This document shows positions 24,241 to 39,185 of a stretch of DNA of 64,000 nucleotides, piece after piece. The position numbers were made by a program, and so were the translations under genes. The stretch's first letter is position 1. Every line of letters begins with the position of its first letter. The notes beneath the pieces are model-generated. The model ran no database searches. It worked only from the letters and a program-made list of their open reading frames with translations, and was not told where the DNA came from. The stretch comes from Telopea speciosissima (lineage: Eukaryota > Streptophyta > Magnoliopsida > Proteales > Proteaceae). The stretch spans positions 14,273,563 to 14,337,562 of the forward strand of contig NC_057922.1 of the NCBI RefSeq assembly GCF_018873765.1, written 5' to 3'.

Positions 24241-25877
24241 AAATAAGATTTTTAAATTTCTATAAAAAAAACCGTTGGATTACAAAATTTTAAAGTTTAT
24301 GAATAGGCTGAAAAAGCAATTAAAGTGATTCTCTCTCTCTTTAACCCAATGACAGATATACCCTTTAACCATAAAGGCCACCCCTTCACTTTGGATGACC
24401 TGACAAACATACCCTTTTCATTCTCATATAGTTGATTGAAATATCCTCCATCTCAATGACAAATAGGTAAATAATCACAGGGGAGGGGATCATAATGTGA
24501 TTAATAACTTAAATAAACTACATTAGTAGCACATATATCCTAGACAAGGGTATTTATGTCATATTAGAAGTCAGTCTTATAAAATTTTGAGTTTCAAGTC
24601 CTTTAATTTTTCTAGAAGTTTTGCCTTTTAATTTTTCTGAGCTAACATAACTTTCTTTATTGAAAATGAAAACACCTGCATAATGCATACAAGGGGTCCA
24701 TGTATTATGTCAGAGATGGGCAGTTCTTAGAATAAGAGATGTCATACATTCAACCCGACCCATCAATACAACCTAGAGATCCAAACCCGTCTTTTTTTGG
24801 GTAAGAATGGGTATGTTTAATGCAAGGAAGAACCAGTGAATTGAAGCTTTTTTTTTTCTGCTTTATTCCTTCTCCTTCCTTACCCTACAGGAATGGGACC
24901 AACTCTCCCTTTTTCTTTGGTAGGGAAGATGGTATGGTCTTAAAGAGAGGGCTCTAAAGTAAAGGCTTAGACGCTCCACTTCAAAAGAAGAAGCAAAAAT
25001 ACATTAAAACACTTCCTCATCACATGAAAAAGAGTGCTCTTGGACTACATTACCTTGAAATTGATCAAATAAAATTAGTTGGAACTCTTCTACCCCTACA
25101 ATACTTCAAAGTGGCTTTTGTCTCTGTAACTGATGCTTTAGGGGCCACTGAGGATGGTGGATCCTTTAATGGAAAAGATTTAATTTCCATCAATGAAGTC
25201 TCTATCTGTTTTTATGAAGGGCAGGTAAAGACCCCTTTGAGGGGTTACCATCTTGCTTGTTGGCCTGTCTTTGTTAGGTGTTTTTGAAACCCTATTTATG
25301 TGTTCCCACCTCTTTTTATGATAATATGTTTTCAGAAGTACTTACTCACAGATCATGATCTGTGATATATATAGATTTGGTTGGATATAAGAATATAAGT
25401 AATCCATAAGGGTTAAAAGGAAAGTCCAAAGCATATATCTATGTAGAGAGAGAGAGAGCTGTGTAACAGCAAGCTAGGTTGCTTTGTGGGTTCAAAGAAG
25501 GATAAAGAAGGCCTTTAGCAAAGGCAGTGTCTTCTACTTTGGGTCCCAGAGGCAACAAGAAGTTGATGAAGCCACAGAAAGAGAAAGAGTTAATTTCTTT
25601 AATTGAACTTTATTGTCAAATCTATGTTTTTTGCTCAAGGGTTTTCAGTGTATCAATTAAAAAGAATTGGTGCCAATGAAAATTTTATTGTTTATGTGCC
25701 TCTCCAACCAACACAGTAGGGTAGATGATGAAATTATTTGTTTAAGGCATGGTTTGACCAAATTGGTCAAGCATGTCACTGAAATTAAAAATTTCCTAAG
25801 ATACATTACAAATCATTTCATACATGGGAAGATGAAAATTTCATATTCATATAAATCACATATATCACTATGGAAAA
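24241..25877. other. Intergenic; nothing recognised
   Basis: AT-rich sequence with a short (GA)n at 25447-25458. An 87-codon open frame at 25024-25287 has no recognised family, and no splice structure around it suggests a gene. Confidence 0.4.
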
Positions 25878-26035
25878 AAAATACTGCTTGGTTGCATAGC
25901 CCCTGTGCCCGCTCAGACACATAAGTGTGTGTAATTACCACCCCTTAAAATAAAAAATCTCATCCATGTATATGCCCTTAAATGCACTCTCATTGGTTCC
26001 CACACTGGTGTAGAGGCTACACAACCAGGCAGCGA
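25878..26035 (-). repeat. Dispersed MITE family 'A', copy 1
   Basis: Aligns in reverse with the copy at 29151-29318: CTGCTTGGTTGCATAGCCCC, then GTAATTACCACCCCTTAAAA, ATCTCATCCATG, CTCTCATTGGTTCCCACACT and GTAGAGGCTACACAACCAGG. No coding capacity. Confidence 0.6.
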
Positions 26036-26899
26036 TCTCTTGCCTATATCACTATTAGGAGAGTTGTTGTCTTCAAAATAGGGGGACAGCTCTCTGAGTG
26101 CAAGTGGTATAGGAGAGCCCACCAATCAGGGGATGCTTTGATAGTTGATCAAATAGGGGTGGGGAGGAGAGAGGAGAAAGATAGACATAGGAGCGATTAG
26201 CGTAGCTCACACAGGCAGCTCAGATAGACTTTACCTTTAACAGATGAGTTAGAATGAGGTTTTGAGAAAGTATTAGATAGGTTAAAGAAGGTAAAATGTT
26301 TTATGTCTGGTTCGTCTATAGAATATCTATGGATGATCCTCCTAGTTGTACCATGTAGATGGGTATGTGGCAATTCTTTTTTATTTTTTTTGGTAACATA
26401 TGTGACACTTCTAACCATTGGAATATATAGAGAATGGTCATTAGTCACTTGCCAAATTCCTTATTTAAATTCAATCATGTATCCTCAAAAAATATAATAT
26501 GGTTTGAGAACTACATAACGTATGGGCAGCCAAACTTGGGAGTTGGGACTTTCCCTTGGTTTTCACTTGTCAAATGAACTAGGGATGGGTATTTCCATTA
26601 GGACTTGATCAGATAGGTGTGTTATTTTAAAGAAAAGGTTCTTTGAGCCACTGGGATAGGGTACACTGGCATCTTTGTGTCTATCTTTTTTATCTTCACA
26701 TGAAATGATCTCGCTGCCCTCCAATGTACGATAACGTTTTGTCGCACCTCATTTGTGCACTCCTCTATGCTTCTTGCTCAGAGAACCCTCTCCCATGATT
26801 TTATAAAGGAGTGTTCTATGTGGGAGAAGCGCTCCTTCTTCTCTCTGTCTCTCTCCTTTGCTCATATGAGTCATTTCACATGGGGTGGTGAAAAAGTAT

Positions 26900-27058
26900 G
26901 AATCTCTAGTCATATAGTCCCTACACCAGTGCGAGGGTCAATAAAAGTGCATATAGAGGCATCAACAAGGATGAGCTTTTTTATTTCATAGGGATATGAC
27001 GATAATTTTGTGCGTTTCTATGTGCCTGAGTGCAGGAGCCACGTTACTAGGGCAATGC
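26900..27058 (+). repeat. Dispersed MITE family 'A', copy 2
   Basis: Contains AGTCCCTACACCAGTG, GGCATCAACAAGGATGAG, TTTTTTATTTCATAGGG, and GCAGGAGCCACG in the same order as the 29151 copy, on the same strand. Confidence 0.6.
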
Positions 27059-28561
27059 TAATCTTTTCCCCATGTTTTAAGTGAAAAAGTTGCATAAAAA
27101 TAAAAAAATGAAAAAGGATAAACAATGTATTGACTTGAAACATGCCACATAAAAATGATGGAAATAGCCAATGCGTAATATATTAAATGTTATTTCCATC
27201 TTGCCGTCAATTGAGCCACCGGATTCAATTCCATACAGGGCATAAGTTTGTAGTTGTGATTCATTGTAGATGAAAAAAATTATTACATCCATGCATGAAA
27301 ACCTGGCTTGTAAATAAATCATCACAAACCACTTGCGGAACAAAAATATTCTAATTGACCTCCTGATCGAAAATCTGCACTCTACTAACACATCATCAAT
27401 CAACTAAGCAAACAATTGTCTTCTCACATGATACTATTGGATAATTAAATTTTTTTTATGAGTATTACAAAATCTTATTTGATTAAAGATGATGTGGATA
27501 ATATGTTCACAAAATTTAATTTGAACCGAAGATATAGATTTTATTACAGTTTGAATAAGGCTCTATAAATGAGAGGCTTGTATGAAAGTTTTTTTCCCAT
27601 AATAAAGGATCCAAATCCCCTTTATTAAGGATCTCCTCCGGGTCTAGTCTTGTCACATTTTCTCAAAATCAGCAAAGCTGACCAAGTAGATGAGATAATG
27701 ACCAACCATTACGGCATTACCTTTAAAGACATTGAGTTGGCTATGCATGCTCTCCTTTCTTTTCTATTTTTTTTGCTTTCTTGGTCAGTTGGAGTTACCA
27801 AAGCCACACATATGCTGGCAAGAAACCCTTTATTTCTTTATACCCGTTTATACTGTATTTCTTACTCTGGGTCCCCTTTATTACATCTCTCTTACCCTCT
27901 ACTTTGAGAGCCACTATTGCTTTATCTATCTTCCATTAGATCATGAAATAAATAAAGAAAGAAAGAATGGAGAAAAGGAAAAGACAAAAAGAGATAAAGA
28001 GAACAGTGTTAAAGAGCCAGGCACAATTTAAAGAAAGAAGAAGAAGAAGAAGAAAGAGCAAAAGAAAGAAAGCAAAAAATAAGCATCTAGCCACACATCC
28101 TTTAAATACCTTTGGGGCTGCCCAAAGAGCTTTGTTTCAAGGTGGCTAGCTAGCTTGGTTGTCTGGATGGCTTATGGGACAAGGAAGTATCTATGGAAGG
28201 TGCCAATGGTCCACCCTGCTTGCTGCTCTTGTAGTGAGTGATTAGAAAAAAAAAAAGCACTTGCAGATTGCAAATAAAGTAATTATAAACTATTCTCTTC
28301 CTTTCTTTTGGTAATGTGAATCTTAAACAATTATGAAGCAAAATGAATGCACACCTTCCTAGTATGATGGCATGACTTAGTAGGCCAGCCCTCTCAAACA
28401 AAATAAAGCTTATAGACCCACTACTTACCATTTGATTTCCCTTTTTTCTTCTTTTCAATTCATTTGTTTGAATATTAAGGTTTTTGGGGGTACACATAAA
28501 CCTTTACCCAAACACTTATCACTTCTCAAAAGTCCCAAATCTACACATGATTGGAAATAAG

Positions 28562-28710
28562 ACAAATCCCATGGAAATTAGTGAAAGCTGTAGAGATTTG
28601 TCTCTGGTCATCTCTTTAAATTTTCATGCAGTGACTACAAATCCCATGGAAATTAGTGAAAGCTGTAGAGATTTGTCTCTACTCATCTCTTAAAATTTTC
28701 ATGCAGTGAA
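28562..28710 (+). repeat. 75-bp tandem duplication
   Basis: Two adjacent direct copies (28562-28636 and 28637-28710) share ACAAATCCCATGGAAATTAG, GAAAGCTGTAGAGATTTGTC and TTTTCATGCAGTGA. They differ at only a few positions, so the duplication is recent. It is not part of a recognised gene. Confidence 0.9.
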
Positions 28711-28776
28711 TAATGTTTTTGTGTATATTAGAGATTGCTATGGAGTGGCTTAAAAGGGGTGCCCTATACTACCCTT

Positions 28777-28779
<3 letters not shown>

Positions 28780-28808
<29 letters not shown>
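28780..28808. repeat. (TA)n microsatellite
   Basis: About 14 TA dinucleotides in a row. Confidence 0.95.
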
Positions 28809-28811
<3 letters not shown>

Positions 28812-29150
28812 TGGGGTAGTCCCCTTCATTTTATTATAATGTTCATGTGTAATGTATTTTTTGGGATGGGATCTAGAATTTTTTGGGATGAGATCAAGAA
28901 TTTTTTGGGATGAAATGTATGTTAAAAAAATAGTTATTTTATTTTTTCTTCTGTTATTAATGAAAATTTCAGAGGGCCATCAGTGGTCCTAGAGGATTGG
29001 TCTTTAAAAGAAAAGTTCACTTCAGCCTCACAAAGGCCACACTTATTAGTTACTTAGGGTTCTATTGGAGTTCATACTAGTGACTACAATTCAAAGAAAG
29101 ATTTTTTTCTTTTTTTTTAGGTATACAATTCATAGAAATATTAAGGGAAG

Positions 29151-29318
29151 AAGAACACTGTCTGATTGCATAGTTCCTACATCAGTGTGGGGGCTAATGA
29201 GAACATTCACAGGAGCATCAACATGGATGATATTTTTTATTTCATAGGGGGATCGAGGGGCCGTAATTTCGCACATTTGTGTCTGGACACAGGATCCACG
29301 TACGTGACCAAACAGTGT
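29151..29318 (+). mobile_element. Dispersed MITE family 'A', best-preserved copy
   Basis: The ends are inverted repeats: AGAACACTGTCTG on the left and CAAACAGTGTTCT on the right. The interior has no open frame of note and is shared with at least four other places in the window. No convincing target-site duplication was seen, so the superfamily is open. Confidence 0.65.
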
Positions 29319-30169
29319 TCTTTTCTGCTAAATTTTATTCATCATCATAAAAGAAAGAGAAGTTATGCATCCATTTAAATATTCACATTCACTAATATCT
29401 TTTCAATAAAATGAGAAAACAATTATTAAGAAATGATTCAAGAAAAAGAAAAGTGAATCACCATTTTAGGCGTAGAAGACACAATATATTCACCCTGTCT
29501 TTCACCCAATTCCGGATAAGTTTCGAATCTAGACATGTATTCAAACTAAATGTAAAATCGTGATTCTTAAGGAGGCCTTGAAGTAAAATTTATTTTTCTT
29601 GAATTATTTTGATTTCATTTCATCTGTAATGTAAAATCATGTAAATTTATTATAATATCATTGAACTAGACGATAATAATTCTTCTATAATACGATATGA
29701 GAGAGAGAGATCTACGTCCTCATGTAAAGTATGCCTCCTTTGACATTATGAATTGACCTACTTTTAGAGGTTGTTGGCGGAGATGATGTCAAATCAAAAT
29801 TTTTATTCAATGATCGTTTCTTATACACATTAGGGTATTCAAACTAAACAAAAGAGGGGTTTAGGGTTATTTTTTTGTACCACAAGCACAATACCTCCAA
29901 AGGAATACAACACTTATATACGTGTCTCCTTGCTAACGAATGGGTTCCCTTGAATAATGCATGTACGAGAACAATAGCAATGGAACAACTTTGTTATACT
30001 CTAGGATTCAAAACCTTAATTTACAAAAAAGGAAAAAAGAAAAAAAAGAAGAAAGCTAAGAAGAGAAAAAAAATTCCCTAATTCTTATCCAATACGATGG
30101 AAGAAAGAGAACATATGTGTATGTACAAAATTGGATGGGGCTCCTTTGTGGTGTTGCAAGGTGGCATTC

Positions 30170-30275
30170 AGTGCACATTGGACGACCAGGAGCACCTGGG
30201 CATGCATGCAACTCTATCCAATGCCCGTGTGTTGGGATGCATGCTCGGGTGCTCCTGACCGTCCGATATACGCCG
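30170..30275. repeat. GC-rich foldback
   Basis: GGACGACCAGGAGCACCTGG...GCATGCAT on the left pairs with ATGCATGC...GGGTGCTCCTGACCGTCC on the right, separated by about 30 bp. It stands out as GC-rich against AT-rich surroundings. Probably a MITE; ends are not resolved. Confidence 0.6.
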
Positions 30276-31316
30276 AACGTCCTGTCACTCTCATGTAGAG
30301 AATGCCCCCCGGCCCCCCAAATTTTATTTTTTTTTGGGTAAACGAGTGTGCCCCTTTGACATTATGAATTGACTTACTTTTAAAGGTTTTGATCTCTAGC
30401 TAGCAGTGGAAATCCAAGTCATACTCATATGCATGTATCACTCTGTCTCTAACTATCATAGGCACTCATGACCCAACATTTCGTATCCACTCAATAGAGC
30501 ATATATTCACTTTGTTACCTAAATTATTACATATCCATCATCTACGAGTAATCCTTTGCACCAAAAGAAATAAAATGCATAGAAAACTAAAAAGTAAACA
30601 AACTTACTCAAATCTATTGTCATATTCTTGTTGAAAGTTTATGCAAGTGGGACATCTACATTAAAGTACTCTTTTGTATTTTACAATATTAATCCTTAAA
30701 CTCCTTAAATAGCAAATCCTTCATTATTTGGTCAATTACATTTGTTTTAGTCTTCATACCCCACAAGATTTAGTGTATCAAAAGAGGGGAGGGGGATAAT
30801 GTTGACTGCTTTGTACACACACATGTATATTTAAGGAAAAAGAAAACATGCGTCACTTTTGTACAGATTCTTTTATACTCTTTCACATAATAAATAATGG
30901 GACTCACACTAACACTTTTTTTTTTATATTCTAACCCTTCATTGATATAATATTGTCCTTGTAAGAAACCCTCCTCCAAAAAATTTACTTCATTTTGTAG
31001 TTCACCAATTTATTGATAGTTTGATATATACTTGATTGCATAATATATATTCTTTGGAGAAAGCTATTCTATGAGAGAATGTATTACCCAGGCCTAGATA
31101 CAGTGGGAGATTAAATGATCACCCTGCCCTCATGTTCTTTCCGTGCGTGCTCTCATTGGCCATCACATGTGTAGGGGCTACGTTCCCCCACATAGAACGT
31201 TTCCCCAGCCCATATCCTTTTTTAATTCCTTACTGAAAAAAAATAAGAGAGGATTAATCGAAGGGAGGGGATTTCCATGTGGCTGCTTGGAGAGAAATCT
31301 CCCAAGCGCAACCAAT

Positions 31317-31458
31317 GGACTTTAATCCGCTGTTGTACTCATTGTGTGGCGCTGCAGGTGCCATGTGTGTACAGCGGACCCCACATGACACACATGGCAC
31401 CTACAGCGCCGCACGATGAGTACAGCAGTGCTGCAGTTATAACAGCGGATAAAAATCC
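31317..31458. mobile_element. 142-bp MULE-type foldback MITE, copy 1
   Basis: Flanked by identical 10-bp repeats CGCAACCAAT (31307-31316 and 31459-31468). Terminal inverted repeats are GGACTTTAATCCGCTGTT and GGATTTTTATCCGCTGTT (16/18). The interior is nearly a complete hairpin, with TGTACTCATTGTGTGGCGCTG pairing with the right arm and GGTGCCATGTGTG with CACACATGGCACC. The element has the same length as the copy at 47744-47885, which lies in the opposite orientation. Confidence 0.92.
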
Positions 31459-32464
31459 CGCAACCAATAGGGGGAACGAGAGCATGAATTGCAAAATAGA
31501 GAATTTGAGAATGTAGGAGAGAGAACGTGACAGGAAACTCCACATAGGCTGCATGGATTTTCTTTTTCCTTAATTTAATTAGCTGAAAAATATCGAAATC
31601 ATTCTAAACTACTGTTTTAAAAGATCGCCACTCTTCTTAACGTTTTTGTTGAGACGATTAAACAAATATTTTTATATTAAAAAGAGAAAAAAAAGAGTAA
31701 GATTACAAAAAGATTTTTGTTATAATTAATTTGGATGGTCAATAAATTAAAAAATTATACTCAATAACTCATAAACTAATTTGGAAATCAAAATACCAGC
31801 AATTAAAGGGTTTGAACTTTGGACAATCCAGAGTCCAGACTCAACAGCATTGGGTAAGCTCATTGGATCCAAAATCAACATCGTTGGGTTCAAAGAGTTG
31901 ACAATGGATTTGCACATACATGCAGGTGAACGTACATTTCTGAGTCAATCACATGTTTATTTTGTTTCTATAAATGCCCCTCCTCTCCTTGTAAATGGCA
32001 AAAATTAGACAAGTGGTTGACTCTCAAATGTATATGCACCTGCATGTACATGCAAAGGAACCGAACTCACAAGAGGCCAGGCGCAGGGTGAATTGGGCAA
32101 AGAAAGGAGAGAGGGAGCGAGAGCCAAAGCTAGTGCCTGGGCCAAAGCCAGAGCTGGGGAAGCGAGAGAGAGGAGAGGTAGGATTACGTCACAAAATTAC
32201 AATATTAAACGTTCTATCCTAATGCCATGTCATCTTATACTGGCCAAAAAAATTGGTTACAAATTTTGTTTGTAACTTTCTTGATTATGTTTACAAGAAG
32301 AAAAAAAAAATTATTGATTACAAACAAATGCACCTGTTAATTAATACAACATGATTCGGTTATGCAATTTATGCCTGTTTTTGGTTGAATATTTTTCACA
32401 TTTAAATGTTTAAAATCCGTATCATCTTTTTTTTCTTTTTCTAATTAAGATTATTAGGAGAATC

Positions 32465-32640
32465 CTGACATGATCCCAATCCCCATTTTATATTAACTTC
32501 CTTGCTGATGACAACATATTCATTTTTTCAAGCACTAAGCGTATACGGACATCCAATGACAATGAACAATAATAGAACTACTTCTGTCACTTCTTGAGAA
32601 CTTTTAAAAAGATTATCTTGATAATGCAATGATAGAATTA
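32465..32640 (+). mobile_element. Possible L1-type LINE RT fragment
   Basis: One frame reads FLADDNIFIFSSTK, which resembles the F-ADD catalytic motif of L1 reverse transcriptases. Flanking similarity is weak, and only this block is recognisable. Confidence 0.35.
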
Positions 32641-33369
32641 TTTACGCAATAAACATGATGAATCATTGAACATGAAACCATAAACAATTTATTCAAAAAG
32701 AACATTTATACTTGATTCCATATCGTTAGTAGAAGATGATCCTCTTTCTCTCTGATTCTTTTTGTTTTGTCTTGTCTGTTTTCTTTTCTATGACGAGTAA
32801 TGCTACCAATTTATAGACTGAGAGAATAAAGACAAATCCTGATACAAAGAACAACTGGGCCTCTCCCATAATAAAACTCAATTGCTAATAAGCCCATAAC
32901 CCATTTGGGAGATCATTTCCTGTATTGGGTTCCATCCAAGCAAGCCCATAAGTCAACCACATTACATCTGAGAAGCCATTACTCAGATTATGCATCAACC
33001 ACATTACTATGGCATGTTTGGTCAAACTAAGTACAATTGTGTCTTTGAATCTATCAAGGGTTCATTTCAAAAGAACATAAAAACGAATGAAACCGATGTT
33101 ATTGTTCTAATATTGATCCAAGGGAACAAAAGAAAAACTGAAATTTCAGAAGCATGTTATGAAACAGACATTTTTAATAACCTTGTAAGGCCCTCCGTAG
33201 CAATAATAAAAAGGAAGGGATTTAGAGGGTCAAGTATCTAAATGCAAAGCCATTAACATTCACTTGGAAGGTGACAATTGGCACATAGAGGGAAACTAGG
33301 TCATAACATTTCTCTTCAAACCTTAGGAACTCAATAATTCCTCCAAAGTTCTACCAAAAAAAAAAAAAA

Positions 33370-33470
33370 AAAAAATTTCCCTCCAAAGAAGCTCCATTCC
33401 GTCCAATCATATGCTTTAGACAAGTCCACCTTAATGTTCATATAAGCACTCTTCCATATAATCCTAGGGC
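33370..33470 (-). mobile_element. L1-type LINE RT fragment
   Basis: The minus strand encodes MNIKVDLSKAYDWTEWSFF, which matches the conserved L1 reverse-transcriptase block (KLDMSKAYDRVEWSFL). It is a short isolated relic next to an A tract at 33356-33375. Confidence 0.65.
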
Positions 33471-34099
33471 CTTATTTGGTCCTATAGATTCTAGAAATAG
33501 GTCACAAGAACTTCACCAATAGCTTCTATGTTAGGACCATTGATCTAAAGAAAAAACAATCAAACAAACACAACGCAAGGATAACGCAAAGACATACATG
33601 GTTTCAACAAAAATACCTATGTCCATGGTTCCTAGGCGGTCAATCTTGGTTGGACGACCGGACTCTCGCACCTAGAATGACTGAATATTTTTTGGTTCGG
33701 GCTTGAGCCCGATACATTTAATAAATGGTCCAGGCCAGTCTTACGTTTTCTCAGTTGGGCTTGATTGAGCTAATCAGTGCGGGCTCAGTATTGACTCCCC
33801 TATAGTATTTAACCTATTCAAACACCGTTGATCAAAATAGACAAAAAAGGGGGCTTAACATACTAATTAAGGAACGATTAGCTAAAACCTATTAGATCAA
33901 TTATTTTAATGGTCTCAATCTTGGCTTTGAGGACTGATCTATGTTATCGGTCGGTTTTGGTCCTAAATCTAAAAAAGCTCCAAGACCGAATTAAGACTGA
34001 TCGAAACCGGCCGGACCGTGCGGTTTGGTACTCTTACGATCTTACCCTCTACGAGTCTAGGGTTCCCCAAAGCGTCGAAGTAAGCAGCCGTTGTCCTTT

Positions 34100-36277
34100 C
34101 ATTGAAATTTAATCGTGGCCGTTCATTCCCTTTTAAAAGGTAGACGATGCTCAGGGCCTTTGTTAGGATAGAAGGAAGTGTCTCGGGCTGGCTGCTGCGG
34201 AGAGCTTTGCTCGTACAAATTCATTATTCTGCGATTTGCGTTCGAGGTAATATTTTTCATTTCCTCCCTTGACTTTACATTTTTATCGGATCTCCAGAAA
34301 GGTTTTTCTGCTTTAATTTCCGGCGATGCGATTCTGGAGAGGTGATGGTTTCGAAGGTGAAAATTCGGTATTTGAGCTTTCTTACTTACAGAGGAGTTTC
34401 AGATCACTTTGAACCTTCTTATTTGGGGAGGAGCATAGGACCCATTTGACCCTTTTGGCTTGTTTAGAAGCTTGAGATTCCTTTTTGCTTTCTTTCTTGC
34501 ACAGAAGGTTTAGATTGCTTTGCACAACTTCGAATTTCTAAGCCAATTTTCAGAAATTTTAGCTGGGTAAATATTGTATTTGTGAAAATTTATGAGGGTT
34601 TTATTTTTTTGGTGAAATGCATTCTTTCTCGTTCATCAATAATTATGACTATCAAGGTTCTAAATTTTAATATCGGGTAAATAGAATCATTGCCCTTGCA
34701 TGACGAAGATGCACTTATTGGATTTACATACTAATGCCACTAATTGCTATAAACTGTTAGTACTTGGGAAATGGGAACGGCCTTTCTATCTTCTTCCCTT
34801 CGCATCTCTGAATTTCTATGGCACGCTAAAATATCTCAGTAGATTAGATTTGATTTGATTTAATTCATTTATCCTTTTTTTTTAAATCTTTCTTAAATGC
34901 TGAATGATGTTTGCTTTCTAAAGGCAGTAAAAATCGGCATTTGATTTTGATTTTATATTCAATATTTTCTCGCGGGATGGATAGTTTAATTGTATGATTT
35001 AATTAAAAAGGAATTCCATGGAGTATTTTGTTGTATTGGTATTTAAATCCGTTTGTTATTTTGAGGGGAAAATCCTTAGTTTACAGTTAATTAGGAAAAA
35101 ATCATACTATTTTTTTATTATTATTTTAATTTCCTATTTTTTCCATAGCTTTATCAGTTAGTTACTTAGTTGGTGGATCTATTGAATTGAATTTGTGATT
35201 TTATGAAGAGTTTATGCAGAAAGTGCCATTGACCATGTAAACATTGAATCTACACCTTCTCTGACGATGATAGTTGGAATGACACCCCAAAACAACATAG
35301 TAGAAATCAAGGCTGGAGTCTCAAAAGGGCTCTTTTGTCAAAATCCTATTTTGGGTTTTGGAAAGGAAAACCTATGAGCCCGAGAATTGGCATATTATAT
35401 GCCATAGGCCTTTGGTCAGGGAACATTTCTCATCGTCTGTTGGAGCTGGTGGTTACATTCTAATGTTTTCTAGTCAATGTTACGTTTTTTCCCATTTTCC
35501 CCTCCCCCCTAATGCAAGAGTTTTTTTGATATTTTATCTGTTTACCCATCCCCCCGCCCCCCTAAAGGAAGAGTTTTTGAATATTTTATCTGTTTAACCC
35601 ATCAAGGTTTTTTGCGTTTGCCTTCTTTTGTGTATTATATGTTGGTAGGTATTTTATTCTTCTTTTTTTACTTAAATTGAATTCCTATTTTTAGGTTATC
35701 TATTGGGTATTTCTGTACTATTCCTGCCCCAACCCCCAGTTTAACAGTTTTTATTGTCTAATGTATTTGTGAATTGGGCAGGACTTTGATATACTGTTTT
35801 TTTTTCCCTTCCCTGTCTGGCTTGATCAAGTAGTAAAGGTGGACTATAGTGTTTAAACTTATTGAATGCAAGTCATGTTTTCTCTTCAGGGATATATTTG
35901 TTAAATGATCCAACCATTCATCCTGTGCTGGAATTCGTACATTTTAATTATTTTCTGCAATTTCTCAAACTTAATGTAACCATTCATATACCCTTGAATC
36001 AATTCCTCTTCTGTATTATTTTATTCAGAAACAAATAGAAAAGTATGTCTAATGGCTTTTGAAATTTCAGGTTTTGCTGTATTTTCAATGTTACTTTTTT
36101 TTTTTTTGTGGCTTTGTTCAGTAAAATCTTTCCTTCTCCACAAAGAAAGTTGTATACTTTACTGTCATCATGATATGTTTATTGCTTGCATCTAACCAAG
36201 AGTTGCTTTTGTGGTTTGGATAGCTTTTCACCAAAAAAAAGGAAGAGAGAGAAACTAAGAATTGTTGAGATTTGCAG
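34100..36277 (+). promoter_or_regulatory. RPL3 promoter, 5' UTR exon and 5' UTR intron (probable)
   Basis: A telo-box-like CTAGGGTT at about 34049-34056 and GGCC-containing motifs lie upstream, as is usual for plant ribosomal-protein promoters. A probable non-coding exon ends at TTCGAG/gtaata (donor at 34247). The matching acceptor is tttgcag at 36277, 25 bp before the ATG. The roughly 2.0-kb intron is T-rich. The transcription start itself is inferred. Confidence 0.5.
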
Positions 36278-36284
36278 TGTTTGA

Positions 36285-38549
<2,265 letters not shown>

Positions 38550-39185
38550 AAACTACACTGATGTTTTTCTAGAGTTTGTGTCTGTTTTTCTTTTGCCGCA
38601 GAATACTGTTTTTGCACAATTGTTGGCAGTTGCGTTGCCGCAGAATTCTCATTTTGCTTACCAGGTTTTGGCTGTGTTACAAAAATTTTGAAGTTATTTG
38701 ATTTAGTTATTATTTTAAAAAACATATTTTATTCTTGGTCTAGTGGGTACTGCTTTTGGAAGGATTTCTATACCATTTTGGCCAATCTCCTTGGTTTTTT
38801 TTATAAGCAAAGATCTTAGAAGTTGGACTTTCCTATCAGAAGTGATGATTTTTTAAAGGGGAAACGGCTGGATTGCTACTGGTATACTGTAAGCTAGCAC
38901 ACACACTTTTGAGGGGTTAAGGGAGTCATTTCAAAGTCGGGGCTCCCTGGAAATGAGCTAAATTCAGCATACCCTTCCCTGCCCCTTTTATGAAATATTG
39001 AGCCCACTGAAACTCATTTAGACCCAAAATCAACTCAGCCCCGGCCTGGTACGGAGCAAACATGAGCTCGAGTTTGTTATATACAAGGAAGAATTGGATT
39101 GAAAATTGGTTCTTTTTAGTTTATTTTGGCTTCTTGACCTTCCCAAAACTTCTTCCTAAGTCTAGGAATCCAATTAGATACATTC
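38550..39185 (+). other. RPL3 3' flank, then intergenic
   Basis: The first 150-250 bp should hold the RPL3 3' UTR (T-rich, with TATTTTATTC near 38727). No other feature up to the left end of the inverted-repeat-bounded segment. Confidence 0.5.

Noticed and set aside
25024-25287. 87-codon ORF on the plus strand
   Set aside because: No similarity recognised and no gene structure around it; could be chance.
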